Positions 36,472 to 49,285 of a stretch of DNA of 64,000 nt are shown here, one piece after another. The notes below the pieces were generated by a model that was not told the origin of the DNA, made no database searches, and saw only the letters and a program-made list of their open reading frames with translations. Every line of letters starts with the position of its first letter. Position 1 is the first letter of the stretch. Made by a program: the position numbers and the translations under genes. Source of the DNA: Cladochytrium replicatum (lineage: Eukaryota; Chytridiomycota; Chytridiomycetes; Cladochytriales; Cladochytriaceae); assembly GCA_025526935.1 (NCBI GenBank), contig JAHLKD010000008.1, forward strand, positions 124,001 to 188,000, given 5' to 3'.

Positions 36472-37773
36472 TCAAATTAACCTCGAGTCGATCACTTCAT
36501 GCCCGATGACCCTACCATTCACATCCCTCTGTTCCAGCACCCACTGCCCCTCGGGCGACAGAATATACCGGTTCGAGAACATAGGGTCGACACCACCATC
36601 GGGCCTCACCCTCCGTCGCTTCTTCCCAACCCCCCCCGCGGCCTGCAATGGCTTCCCGGCTACCTCAATCTCCTCGATCGTATACACACCCTGGTGCATT
36701 GCTGCCTCCGGGAGGCTTTGCGTCGAGTACGGGGTGTAAATCGAAACAGGTGAGAAGTTCGTGTCCACGGGGGAGTATGTTGGGGAGAACTCCTCAGAAT
36801 CAGAGTCGTGGAGCTCGATGTCCGAGTCAAGCGTGAACGTTGCGCGGGCTTTAGGCTCAAAGACGAAGACTGAGGAGTCAGTTCGCGGGGGCGGAGTTAC
36901 CTCCATAAGTAGGTTTGGGGGATTTGATGAAGAGGAGGAGGATGAGGATGAGGAGGATTGAGCGGAGGGAGAGGTGTGAGGTTCCGTTTTTGTGATTGTG
37001 GGTTCGAAGAGTGGCGTTGGATGGTGTGTTAGCACAGGCGTTGCTGGAGTTACGCATGTTTCGGGGAGGATTTGTGGGGAGCTGGGGACTGAGGATCCTG
37101 GTTTGCTGAACGATGGCTCCGGCGTGAACTCGAAAGTGCTACCCACGTCGGTTTTTACATCAAACGACACTTTCCTCCATGTAGAGACCGGTTCGGCGGA
37201 GGTCGAGGTGGCCCTCGTGTGACTCGTTGGCCGCCTGTAGAACGAGAATGACATAGGTTGGTCGGATGCCCGTCTAAAATCAAAAGCTGAGGCGCGCTTC
37301 GAGCCAGTTCCTTCAGTAGTTGGTCTCCGTGGCTTTTTCAGGTCGTCAAACGAGAATGCGCGGGGAAGAACAGACTTAAGGACCTTCAACTTTGTCATCC
37401 AACGTTTCGAGTCTTTTGCGGCCGGATGCGACGCAATGGGTACCCATTCCTTTCGAGGAGGCACGCGGATGGGTTGGTCCGGAGTTGTGTCCCAAATTGT
37501 CGGAAGCTGGTCGGGCTGTTTGGGAGCATTGTTATGTGGGAGAACACCTCCAGAGAAGGAGTGCCGTTTTGGTGACGGGTTAGCGGATTGGAAAAGACTT
37601 TGCTCGCCTAAGAAGACTGTTGCTCCATCGCCGAGGGCGAAACTCTTGGGTCGCGAGCCATCTCTGGATTGTAGTGCCGAAATGGCAGTTTCTGATAAGG
37701 AAGTCGGGAAGCGAGGAGTTCTCTGGGCAGAATGAGATAGCGCAGGAGTGGAATCGACCGACATGCCAAACAT
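36472..37773 (-). CDS. Ser/Pro-rich disordered protein, family not recognised
   Basis: A single-exon frame of 433 codons from ATG 37773 (MFGMSVDSTPALSHSAQRTP). Low-complexity Ser/Thr/Pro dominates and there is a pure serine run near residue 280. A basic patch GKKRRRVRPDG near residue 390 could be a nuclear localisation signal. The last 35 residues (SNRYILSPEGQWVLEQRDVN onward) look ordered. Many SP/TP sites suggest phospho-regulation. I recognise no domain; good codon use and length argue that it is real. Confidence 0.7.
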   Translation of the reverse strand: MFGMSVDSTPALSHSAQRTPRFPTSLSETAISALQSRDGSRPKSFALGDGATVFLGEQSLFQSANPSPKRHSFSGGVLPHNNAPKQPDQLPTIWDTTPDQPIRVPPRKEWVPIASHPAAKDSKRWMTKLKVLKSVLPRAFSFDDLKKPRRPTTEGTGSKRASAFDFRRASDQPMSFSFYRRPTSHTRATSTSAEPVSTWRKVSFDVKTDVGSTFEFTPEPSFSKPGSSVPSSPQILPETCVTPATPVLTHHPTPLFEPTITKTEPHTSPSAQSSSSSSSSSSSNPPNLLMEVTPPPRTDSSVFVFEPKARATFTLDSDIELHDSDSEEFSPTYSPVDTNFSPVSIYTPYSTQSLPEAAMHQGVYTIEEIEVAGKPLQAAGGVGKKRRRVRPDGGVDPMFSNRYILSPEGQWVLEQRDVNGRVIGHEVIDSRLI

Positions 37774-39645
37774 TACTGGAGAGTTTGAGTTTCAGTTCTC
37801 GGCGGAAGAATGGGCGCCCTAGTGAGTGACTGGCAGGATATTTAAAGTTTGCGATTTGTTTGGTGAGCGTTAAGCAGGGAATTGTCTTTGAACTTCACAA
37901 ATCTTGGACAAAACAGTTATTTATAACCGACGATCGGTGCGAGGGCTAAGTGAGATCTCTGCGGTATTCAAAGTAGGTCCTAATCTATATTCTGAAACGC
38001 TATCGATTAGAACAAGAAAATAACCCCGAACCTCCGATCCATCAAAATTGAACCCAGCCGCAAACAAATTTGAGTTTGCACTTCCATGTGCTAATGAATG
38101 GTGTGGGCTTTCTGACTGCCTTTTTGTCTATTCTGGACCGTTGGCGTCTGGATGTCCGTGCTGGTGCGCTCGATCTGATGTGATTAAGGGAAGAAACGAA
38201 GTGCATTATTAATAACGGAGTGACTGAGGCCCTTGGTTGTCTAAAAGTACGGCTCTGACTCAAAATTCGTATTAAAGCGGTTGGGACGAGGCCGTTTATT
38301 GCCGAAAACGTAGTTAAGTTGCTAAGCACAACACCAGAGCACGTCCTCAAATCGAGTCTACAACTGAAATTAATGCTGTTTGGTTGGTGTGGAAGTAAAC
38401 TTTGTCAGCTGGGAAACAAACTGTCTTTGAACCTAAATGGACGATTTGACTGGTGACTTCTGCGGAAGACGCATGAATATAATCGACAAGCACCTGACCG
38501 ACCAGAATGGCATTTACATCGAATCTCCTCGTCAAAGTTCGCCATTGAGAAGGCAAGCAACGAGCCCAACCCCGACTTGAGAATCGAGCTTTGTTATGAC
38601 CAGAAGATATCAGAATACGAACAAACTAAGATCAAAAGCAGATATCTAAAGTTTGCGATCAGCAATGAGATAAGTACACAACTGTACGCTGTCAGGCCAC
38701 GCTTTTCTGTGCCGCGTTGACGGCCTACATTTGCTTGCTGACGTGGTCTGCACCTCAAAACGGGTCTGTTGAGGTGCCTCAAAGACGCTTCACAGCGCTC
38801 GGCACCCCCGCAGCGTGCTCACAGAATAGAAGCCAGAATGCTGGTATTTATTGAAAAGGAGAGAAGTACCACCCACCTTGCTCATGCTGAACAATTTTGA
38901 GCGACACAATTGATTCGCAACATCATGCAATTTTAGGGAACGGGGAGAGGTGCGTGAGTGATGGAGCAAGCAATTGAGAGATTAACTGAGGATGTCATTT
39001 GAGTTTTTATACTCACAAAATGCTGTTGGATTTAATACATGTTTGAGATGTTGCCTTTGGCATTCAGGTGTCACTTGTGTTGAACTTGGATGACTTCAAT
39101 TGTACCTTTAGTATTGGGTTTGGATTCCAGATACTTAACGAACTAAGTCGAGAGGAAGGTGTGACTATGACAGAACCTCCGGACATTCTCAACCACTCGA
39201 ACATCTTTGTTTCAAGGATGGACGCCCACGTTTTGTAGAAATTGAAATCCACGGCTGTTCCGTCACAACATGGATTGGTCCGAGCACAACCTTCTGGTAC
39301 CCTACCACCTGACACGTTCGCTTGACATCTCGGGCAAGTAGTCGAAGAAAAGCTTGTTTGGACCAGTGTACCATAAGCTGTCACTGATTTGATCTGCTTC
39401 TATGCAGTTGTGAACAGTTTTCGAGAATAACACTTTTAAACCCCTTCTAATATTGCCTTGGATTTTTGAGCCCGTTTTTTCAAACTGCGAAACGCCTCCA
39501 CCCACACCTGATTTAGGTGACTGAAACCAACAATTCACCCGAAGATCTTTTGGTTTATTAACCATTTATATTTATTCAACAGTCTAGAAGTAAAATAAAA
39601 GGAGCCCTCACAGCCCAAGTTGGATATCCCTGCGCTCAAACAGAA
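37774..39645. other. 1.9-kb stretch without a recognised gene
   Basis: Short frames only. On the minus strand, 39064-39545 holds broken coding-like sequence in more than one frame (for example CARTNPCCDGTAVDFNFYKT), perhaps a relic. I found no RNA gene, repeat or mobile element. Confidence 0.4.
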
Positions 39646-42600
39646 TCACACTTGCTCCTTCTCATCCTCATCATCGTCTTCGTCGTCTTCATCGTACTCG
39701 TCCTTAACAAGCTGCTCCTCTTCCTCAAACGCCATCAGAGGCGACATAGGTCCAGGTGAAGCCCTCAATCGTGACATCCCAAGTCCAAGCGGTGCCAACC
39801 CGAGCATTCCATCCGACATGCGGTGACCAACTCCATCCTCGGTCCCACCTGCATCTTCAGGAGCAGCAGAAATCTCGAGACCAACAGGGGAAACTCCTGT
39901 TCCGACCGCAGCAGCTGCATATGCTCCCGAACGAAGCTTCTTCTCCAGCACACGGAACAATCCGAACCGGAAATGATCTTTGATCGAGGTCGACGAAATA
40001 ACCAGTTCCATGAATTCCTCACGAGCAGCCCAGCGAGGTCGATATACGTACTTTGAGCTGCCCTTCACATCAGTCACCGCTGTCGTCGCGTCGAGTTTGA
40101 GCTCTTTAGGCTTCTTACCGGCTCCCGTGTCGAGCGTTACTGTCATGCTTGATGAGAAATTGGTTCCAAGAGGATCAGGAACCGATCTCGTGCCAGCCAT
40201 GCTCTTTTTCCCAGTCATCTTACGCTGCTTCATCTTCGATGCAAATCCGCTAGATGTACCGTCTTTGTTGGCATCGGCCTCTGACGACTTTTGCTTAGAA
40301 CCAAACGTCCATCGTCTACTTTTCTTTTCCTTTTGCTGCCTCGAGAGTTTGCGAAGGTTCCGTTGTATCACACGGCTCACTTTCGGCTGTCCCTTCTGGA
40401 GAATACGCAACGTGTTTGTCCTGCGGTTTCCGAATCTTGGCACTTGCATAAGTCGAGGAGCACGCTCGGGCTCACCTTCCTCCTGTGTCCCTTCCGCATC
40501 TGTATGTCCAGCTTCGGCGGTTTCATGCCCATCCATCGCCACCTCGATCTCATCCTCTGTCTCGCCGTGATGGACTTCAAATCTCACCCGCCCTCGATCT
40601 TGTATCTCCTCTCCGTTCAAACCTGCCCGAAGCTGACGCAAACGCATCTGCATCTGCACCGCAGGGAACAGCTTACGGCGTGCACCCATCAGCACCGCAC
40701 CCATGGCCCCACCTGCATTGCGAAGGTGGGGCCGGAACGCCGACGACATCATGCTTCCTGACTCAAAACTGGTGAGTGTATGGCTCAGGGACGTAGCGTC
40801 CCAGTCTGTGGGTCGGAAAACTCCAGGGCTGTCAGGACGAACCTCCGACATATGGCGAGAAAGAGTCTCATGAAGCGCTTCATGGCTCTCTGGGTCAAGA
40901 GGGCTTGCCGGAGTCACTGCCACGGCGGCGCCGTTCATTCCAATGAGCACCTGGAACGAGTTTGGGCGAGAGGACCAAGTGGGGTTGATACCAGACAGAC
41001 GGACATCCCGGGGAAGAACTGCACGCCCAGGAAGAGGTGATGCGGGCGCATCGATCCTCGGGCTCAAGGGTCTTTCAAGTGAGCCGCTCTGGTCATCAAT
41101 GTTCACTCGAAACGAGCTGTTCCGTTGGAGAATAGAGCGCACTCCAAGTGCGCTCGTCAAGCCCCTTGATCGCGATAATGAAGCATGAAGATGGTTCATG
41201 GCTTCCTCAAATGTATGGTGTACGTCGTGAATTGACGAGCCAGTGACTGATGTGCCTTCGTTCCCACTGGAGTCCCAATCTGTCGATGGTCCTGGAACTT
41301 GATTGCGTGCGCTGGAGTCGGATGTGTAACTGGCACTGGATATTTCGGGGGATGAGGTGCGAGCAATGTGCTCGCGAGGTCCTCCAATGCTGGAAACATC
41401 AACTCCGCGAGACAAGCTGCTATTACTGAGCGCGCTGCGCAGAATACGATTCCCACTGCCGATACTTGCATTCTTAGGTGTCAGATCCCCTTGGTTAACA
41501 CTGCCGATACTTGCATTCTTAGGAGTCAGATTCCCTTGGTTAATAGCGTTTGCTGCGTGGACTGGCAGTGACGAGTCCGTGCTTGCCGTAACGAAGTCAC
41601 TAGACTGCGTTGATGGCTCAGCGTTGTTGTCTACTCGTGACACTTGAGCCATTGGTTGTGGTGGCGAGACCGTATCACTTGGTTGATTCGTAGGTGGATT
41701 GCTCTCCAAATGATCGTTGTTTGCCACGTTTCCTTCAGCCTCCTTCGTTCCGGCGGCGTACAAGCCAAATACTGGTGATCCGCCCAATGCTAATCCAAAT
41801 CCACTTCCTACTCCAGCTGTATCAACTAATCCAGGTACACCAGCATTGGCACTGAGAGAAAACTCCACACCATTCTCGTCGAAATCCCAATCCCGCCTCA
41901 ACTTCTCGAGATAGAGCACACGTCCAGGAAGGAACATCTGACTACTCGGCAAGGTAGCTCTGTTTTCGATGTCATCTTCGCCTCCACCAAGCGACTTTGT
42001 ACCCATCTCCACCTCGTCCCCTTCTTCTTCAGTGCGGCCAAATCTCAACCCGTGTCCAGCGAAGCTAGGATTTGTCTTTCGCAGCGCCATGATACGCGCC
42101 ACCCATTTGTTGAGCGGCTTCCCATCTTTTGTTGTCATAGGACCGAAGTTATTGGTCATGTCTCCGAGAGATGATCGACGACGCTCTTGCAGCTTCCGGC
42201 TTCGGCGCATCGTCCACCCCACGTTATCGGCAATGACAGCTCGCTCGGGCTGTGCGAGAGATCGCTCGGCTAATCGCATTTTATGAAGCTTTTGGGTCTT
42301 GCTTGCTTGTCTAAAGTTACTACGTCTGAGCATGCTTCCAGGTTTGGGAGAGCTCGGTCCAGCAACTGCAATAGATCCAGCCTGAGAGGCAATACTGTCA
42401 GATCGAACCAGAGTAGTGCTTGCTGCAGGTACAGGTTGCCGGATCTGGTCTGCGGACATTGCGGCGAGTGTGTGGTCGCTGGGCCGGCGGGAAACATTGT
42501 TCGTTTCACTAGCCTCCGCACGACCATCCTCTGACTCGTCAAGAACCTCCGAACGGGTCTCATCAGCTGGGTTTGGAGATCGACGAGCCTTCCTTTCCAG

Positions 42601-44630
42601 ACTTGACATTGGCGTAGCGTACTCCCGCTGCAACTTCTCCATCTCAGTATCCAGCTCCTGACGACGAAGACGAACTTTTTCTTCTTCCTGCGCCTTGAGT
42701 TGTTGCCTCATCATTATCATTCTCTTTCGCCTCTTCCGTCTTTGACGCTCTCCAGCTCCGCAGCACTGGTTACCTAGGACCGAGCCGAGAACCTGCCACT
42801 TAGCCATTTGAGCGGTCGAAAGGAGTCGCCCAACATCCCATTTCATCACTTCCATAGAGTTTCGAGACACTCTTGGAACCATGTCGTCGCCGATAACCAC
42901 TGAAATACAGAACTGTTCGAAATACTCCGCAGCCTGTGGAGAAAGAAGACATCCTGGTGGAGCATAGGCGAAGCAAATAGCGCTGGCGAAATCGCTTTGA
43001 CGCAAAAGCAAAGTTGTCACCGCAGCGACACCCTAATCACATGCATCAGCAACAGATTCAAAGTAGTTTGACTTTCACCTTACAGCGCCGAGTGAATGGC
43101 CACAAACCACCAAGCGGTAGTTCAGACATCGTGAAGCCGGATCGTTGAACAGTGTACGAAGGTGGTGTGCCGCATCGGTCAGTACAACTTGACTGGTTTC
43201 TAGCATTCCCGAATGTACCATCTGCAGTGGAGGACATCCCATCTCTCTCAGCTCTTCAATTACAATCGCACTCTGCGCGTATCGTAAATCTACAAGCACA
43301 TCTGCTGCAGAATAGGTACCACGAATGGCGAGGATGACAGCTTCTGCCTCGTGATCCAATGCGATGAAGAAAGGCGATTTGAACAAGTCATTTGCGGAAC
43401 TGTGGTAAACAATCATCTCTGGTGCCAACTGCTTCAGCTCGGACTGGGTGTACGCAAGTTCTGCGTATCGATAGAAGTACAGTACATCTGCAATGTCTTC
43501 AGCTTTTGGAAGCAAATCAGCGTAAAGCACGGTTGAATCCGCTACAGGTTCTGGGCCATTTTCTAAAACTGACGGCATAGCCGGCGTTGCGCTCGCAGAA
43601 GCGCTACCGTCCTCATGGGTGCTAAGGCGGAAGGTTATCGGTCCATTTCCTGCCATGGGTGGAGACGATCGGCCTTCTGCGAGCTCTGGTGTCGCACGTG
43701 AAGAGCCAAAGTGATTTATGGCCGTCGTGCCACCCGACGACTTCCGCTTACGCCGTTCGGCTTCCTTCTCCACCTCCTCCTCGCGTTTCTTGACTTCAGC
43801 CAACTGTTTGGCTCTAAACGCCACGTGCGCACGACGTTTCGATTGTTCGTATCTCTGTCGTCGCTGATCGCGCTTCAGCAGAATTATACCGATCAAGATA
43901 TCGGAAGGAGCCCAGTCAATATCGTGGAAGTAGTGAGCAAGTTCCTTGGCAACTTCTCCCATGACATTCTTTCCATTGTTCAGTTCGCGATACGCGCCGC
44001 ACGTGAGCCAACGTAGACGCTTCTTCCATAGCTGGTAGTAGCGTTCGAAAGACTGCGTGATAGGGTTCTTCGACCCCATCATCATGAGAACAACGAAGAA
44101 TGTCCAAAAAATGTGAATAATAAATGCCCATATGAGTGCGGATTGGATGAGAATGTGGAGGCTGTAGGTGTGATCGGCGGGGCAATCTGGGGTAAGCGGC
44201 TCATATTCTCGTGGGTTGTTCATTACCCATAATCCGTATATGTGCACCAGCTACGAAAATTTAGAATCAGATGTCTGCAAACAAACGTCAACGTTTTTTT
44301 ACTCACCCATGTCACAACTGTGAGTCCCATATGAAAATGGGCGATTGGAGTGAGCCAGACGCGCGGACCTTCTTTCGCAATTGTTCCCGACATTGACAGA
44401 AGCAGCACCACCAAGTTGGTAGGGAAGTCCACTGTCAGGACCACCATATACGAAAGCACGTAAGTTCTCAGGTGCCACGACCATTCGCATGGTCCAAAAT
44501 GCACAGTGCAGTACGAAGCAACGGCTAGGGTAAGCCAAATGGTGCTGAAAAAGATGCCGTACGTGGACGGCACATAGAGATCATCAAGGGCAACGTCCAA
44601 AGAACGACCAAATAGAACCAGACGACCCAT
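39646..44630 (-). CDS. sn1-specific diacylglycerol lipase-like membrane lipase
   Basis: A class 3 (alpha/beta-hydrolase) lipase related to DAGL, which releases 2-acylglycerol from diacylglycerol. Exons 44630-44307, 44250-43084 and 43032-39646 give 1625 aa. Four hydrophobic segments lie in the first 170 residues (SYMVVLTVDFPTNLVVLLLS and ALIWAFIIHIFWTFFVVLMM among them). A basic coiled segment follows (RRAHVAFRAKQLAEVKKREE), then the lipase: VILAIRGTYSAADVLVDL, VHSGMLETS, VVCGHSLGA with the nucleophile Ser, and VIGDDMVPRVS with the likely catalytic Asp. An intron cuts right after GHSLGA. The C-terminal ~950 residues are mostly disordered, ending in an acidic run. This tail is far longer than in animal DAGLs. 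Regulation is unknown. Confidence 0.9.
41455..41544 (-). repeat. 45-nt tandem duplication in the DAG lipase tail
   Basis: Two 45-nt units (41455-41499 and 41500-41544) differ at only three or four positions and encode NQGDLTPKNASIGS-type 15-residue units in frame. Confidence 0.9.
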
Positions 44631-45199
44631 GGCTTAAAGCTAAGGTATGATCCACGAAGGGCCACCACAAGCGATTTGATGTGGCAGAAATGAACCGCAA
44701 GCCCGCAATGCGAATATTTCGGAAAAAGTTTGGTCGAGCGTGCGTTCAGATAGCAACGAAAGCCTAGCGAACTCTCACTGTTGGGGCATATGCGAGAGTT
44801 GTCCAAGTAAAGATAACTTGATTAATATGAATGCGGGTAGTGCGGCGAGCCGACGGAGAGTACGTTGCAGGGAGATACGCGAGGTTCTTCCGTGTTGCCT
44901 CCGGCTCGGCGTAGGTGGATTGATGCCTAATAAGCCTGACGTGTTTTGTAAACCAATTTAAATTTGGTGGTTGGCGGCGTGGTTGTGTTGCGTTGCGGCA
45001 AATGGAGGATTCAAACCAGCAAAGCTGGAACGAGTTTTAAATAGACGCTCTGCATTCTAATTCTCATCAAGAGATCACTGATGTCGTTCTGGATAACTAT
45101 TACATAATAACGCTTGAAAGAGTGAGTGTAGCCATTTTATTCCCGTTACATGAAAAAGGTGGTGCCCGTGAGACGTTTTCCATTTGCCGTTTTTGGACC
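44631..45199. promoter_or_regulatory. divergent promoter region between the lipase and MSH4
   Basis: About 570 bases between the two start codons. No coding frame or RNA gene recognised, and no specific factor site identified. Confidence 0.45.
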
Positions 45200-48100
45200 A
45201 TGACCCAGCGGGCAGAAACTTCGCTTATTGGGAAATCGACTACATCCAGAATTACAAGTTCTCTGGAAGAATCCTCTTCTAGCTCATGGGTTATGTCCGT
45301 GATCGAAAGTCGAGGCTCCGCTGCTGGTCTGTAACGAGATTCCTGTCCAAGGCAAAGCTGACACTGATAATCAATCAAAGGAGAAGTTGGCGTTGCAGCG
45401 CTTGATCTACAGACGTGCGAGTGTCATTTAAGCCAGGTAAAGAAACCAAATATGCTGCTTCTATCGTCGACAGTGAACAACAAGGGAGACAGTTTGCAGA
45501 CACCCCGACGTTTGCGAAAACAGTTCACAAGATTCACCTTGTTGAACCTTTAGAGGTAATGGCATCTGCATTGTTAGCCGCAATTTCATTGAATTTGCCC
45601 TCTCAAAGCTTCTGATGTCCATCACAACTGCGGAGACATCCAAATCTAACTTGTGCGCAATTATCGAAGAGCTTTTGCCAAACATCCCTATTGTCCCAGT
45701 TCATCGCAAGTATTACAACGATGGAGTCGGTGAGCAAACTAAATCGTGGCCAGTTTCCATTTTTTAACTGACATGTTGGAAGGGCTCAACTACCTTAAGC
45801 GGTATGGATTGTCTGAGGAGACTCCTACCATAGCTGTCACATTAAGCACTAAGTATGTCTCTGAAAATAATCGGAGCGCTCGATACTTGCTCTTTATGCA
45901 TTTAGATACTACTGCTTAGCGGCGTTGGCAGCACTGCTTAAGTATGTGAAGCTGATGCCGAGACATAACCAATCTCACATCTTTTGAAGATATGTCGAGG
46001 TTGCACAGAATATGGTCTTTCCTAATCATACCATTCGATTCAAGTACCTGGCGGCAGATGGATTAATGATGATAGGTGGGATGCATAGGCTACCCCGCAG
46101 TTGGCTTCAAGTTCATTCTGAAGAAATGCAGATAGTGTTACATGTAAAAACTTGGAATTGGTGACAAATCTTACGAATCCGAAGACCAACCATTCGCTCT
46201 TTGGGATTCTCGACCATACGAAAACCCCAATGGGAGGCAAGTTCGAAGTTCAGATATCATTTTGTCGGCTGCTAATGCTTTGAACAGCACGATTACTTCG
46301 AACAAACATAATGCAACCCATAACAGGTTTGTTAACACCTAATCGAGCTCAATTGACTGATACATCTGTGAAAAAGATGAGGTCACACTTGAGACAAGAT
46401 TGAATGCAGTTGAAGGTAAGACAGTGCTACTATCAGGAACGATCAGAATGCCATATTCACTTCTGTGCAAAATAGAATTGATACAGAGCGAGGTATGTGA
46501 GGAGAGTCCGAAAGAAGCTCTTTGCAATTGCTGACAGAGAACAGGAACAATTTTACTCAATTCAGAATGGTAGATAGTTTCAACCTCAAAATAATTGTGA
46601 GCTGACCTAGGCTTGCACCACCCAAGCACTGAAAGATTTTGTTGATGTTGATCGTCTCATTGGGAGTGTAGGTGCAAAGCCAACCATGTTTTCTCAAAAA
46701 TGACAATTCTCAGCTGGTCTTGATAACGAGAAAACCATGTGTCAAAACGGTTGAGATATCGATAAACAACATCATTGCATTGAAGCACAGCGTCACCCTT
46801 CTCGGCCCACTGGTTCTTTCACTCGCCGGGTCGAACAACGAGGTCTTGCAGACGGTTTCCAAGGTCAGGAGGGTTATTTTGACAAAAGATGACCTTTCAA
46901 TGTCTGGCTAGGTCTTGAGCAGCTCGGCCTTAGCGGCAATTAAAAATCGCATCGACGAAGTATTGCGAATGCTTGCCTTTCTTCCAACTGAATGAAGATT
47001 CATTTATACCGGAAGGTAATCAATAAAGACGTGACCTACCAGAAGAGCCCAGCGGGGCTGCGCAACCAGCGATGCTACGCGATCAAAGCTGGATTCAATG
47101 GACTGCTTGACGTTGGTGAGCCAAACATCATGTGGTGGCAAAAAAGTATGCTAAGACGTATACAGCTCGGAAAACATACAGGGAGGGAGTAAACGACGTT
47201 CACGACTTGTGCAGGTGAGGGAGAATGTTGCTATTCGATAAATCCGATTTTGATATCTCTTGCATTAAAGTTCATATGCGGGTAACACAGCGTCACTAAT
47301 TTTTCACCAGAACTTCTATTTACACATAGCTAGAAAAATATCAGCTCCCAATTAAAGCTGTATTCTCCCCAAGTGTTGGCTATCAGCTGACTGTGAGTCG
47401 TGAAAGCGCTGACGACTGGAGCAGGGGAAGCAAAGAGGTGCTTCCAAATGAGTTCATCAACGTTGTTACGAAGAAGAAGCAGCTTCAATTTTCAACTCTT
47501 GACTTAGTTAGTTAGTTAAGGTAATTTAGCAATTTCGTTAAACACACATGTAGATATCATGCAATGATCGCATCCATGAATCGCTGACAGAAGTTTACCT
47601 GATGTCGGACAAGTAACTTAGAGTCTTGATGGTGTGCAACACGAAATTTTGGCGCTGAGAATCGCATTGCGCAGGACTGTTGCTGAGCTGCTTGACTTCA
47701 TAAGGGATCGAATTGGTTGCCTGTACAAAGCAAGCGAATGTTTGGCCTTGCTGGACATGCTCGTGTCGTTTGCTCATTACAGTACGATAACTCAAACAGG
47801 TATTAAACTGCAATTTCAATATAAGCAGCTCTGACAAACTTTGCAGTGAGACCGGAATACACGGGAACGCTTGCAATCAAGTCTGGAAGACATCCGATCC
47901 GTGAATCTGTGTACTGCGAGGCTTTTGTTCCAAACGATACTTATGCAAGTGATGACAGCAGTTTCCAGGTGATTACTGGTCCAAACATGGTATTATCTCT
48001 GTTCCGTATCAGGTCATTGGTCATTATGGTTATACCTTGTTTGCGCGATGTGTAGTCTGGGAAATCAACGTATCTACGTCAAGTGGCATTGTTGACAATC

Positions 48101-49174
48101 ATGGCACACTTGGGAACGTTCATGCCTGCGGAGTATGCTTCGTTCAGAATCACGGACAAAGTTTTCACACGAATCGGAAATGATGATATAGTAGAAGTAA
48201 AATAGTTATGGAGTAATGTTGACAGACACATTAACCTTTGCGGTATCCAAGGCAAATGCATCTACGTTCATGATGGAGTGTCGCGAAGTGGCATACATTG
48301 TGAACAACGTGAGTGATTGCAGTCTGGTAATCATCGATGAGCTTGGGAGAGGTACACGAGTGATCCATATGTGTAATTTACGACCATCCAAACCAGTGTG
48401 AACTACAGGGACGTCAACGACGGATGGAGCGGCGGTTGCCCTTGCAGTTGCGGAAGCGCTTCTGAGAACAAAGGTTTGCCATTGAGCTTTTCTATTCGGG
48501 CCAGCTCAGATATTAAGCAGGCTTTTGTGCTTTTCGCGACCCACTTTCACACTCTTGTCCCCATTATCACCAAGCAATCTACCGCAGTTGCTATGCACCT
48601 TGGTGTAAAGGTTAACAAAGCACCAGCGTTCTTTCAGTAGAATTCTTACCACCTTTCAGATCTCCGAGGACACTCCCAATGAGAGCGATTGTGCAGATCA
48701 AGGTGGCAAGGTTTCAATCTCATACACGTATGTCATCAAGGAAGGATGTTCAAGTGATGAGAACTACGGTAGCCTATCATAAAAGTACGTTGATTTCTGA
48801 GCTGCCGCTAACACGCCTTTAGGAATATGGCTGGCACAACTCGCGGGGTTTCCCGATTCGGTCTTGAGCAAAGCTGCGAAAATATCGAGAAAGGTGATAA
48901 CAAAAGCAATAATCAGATTCTTTCATTACTACCTTACACCATTGATTGTTTCAGGTGGATATCAATCGAAAGCGTTCACAAGACAAGGATAAAGAGGCGA
49001 ATACAGCTCATCGATCAAACATAATTAAGGTAGAATGTTTTCTTGATTGCACGATGGGCTTTAAATGGTAAGTTCTTTCAGCTTGCCCGGCGAATCATTC
49101 AGCTACGAAAGTCTGCAATAATGTCAGCAGCAGATGTCCGCCAGCACCTTGCCCTTCTCCAGCAAAACATTTAG
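45200..49174 (+). CDS. MSH4: MutS homologue 4, meiotic crossover factor
   Basis: MSH4 pairs with MSH5 as a clamp that stabilises recombination intermediates in meiosis. The gene has some 20 small exons; those I joined stay in frame. The first ATG is 45200 ([11 protein letters not shown]). MSH4 features in order: [131 protein letters not shown], and the ATPase. Walker A is split by an intron at 47990-48055 (GPNM, then [20 protein letters not shown]). [18 protein letters not shown] precedes Walker B ([16 protein letters not shown]), then [14 protein letters not shown]. It lacks the mismatch-binding N-terminal domain, as MSH4 should. One intron (46237-46287) starts with GC. The last exon ends [10 protein letters not shown]. 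Confidence 0.92.
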
Positions 49175-49285
49175 GTTTTCAGATTGGATACGAATATCTT
49201 ACACATGCAGAAGGAACATTTATCACAACGAGGAAAACAAGCAAAGCAGCACAAAAGAAATTGAATAGTTCAAGCAAACTCCATT

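Noticed and set aside
36499-37829. Several plus-strand frames over 36.5-37.8 kb
   Set aside because: They are shadows of the long Ser-rich minus-strand frame.
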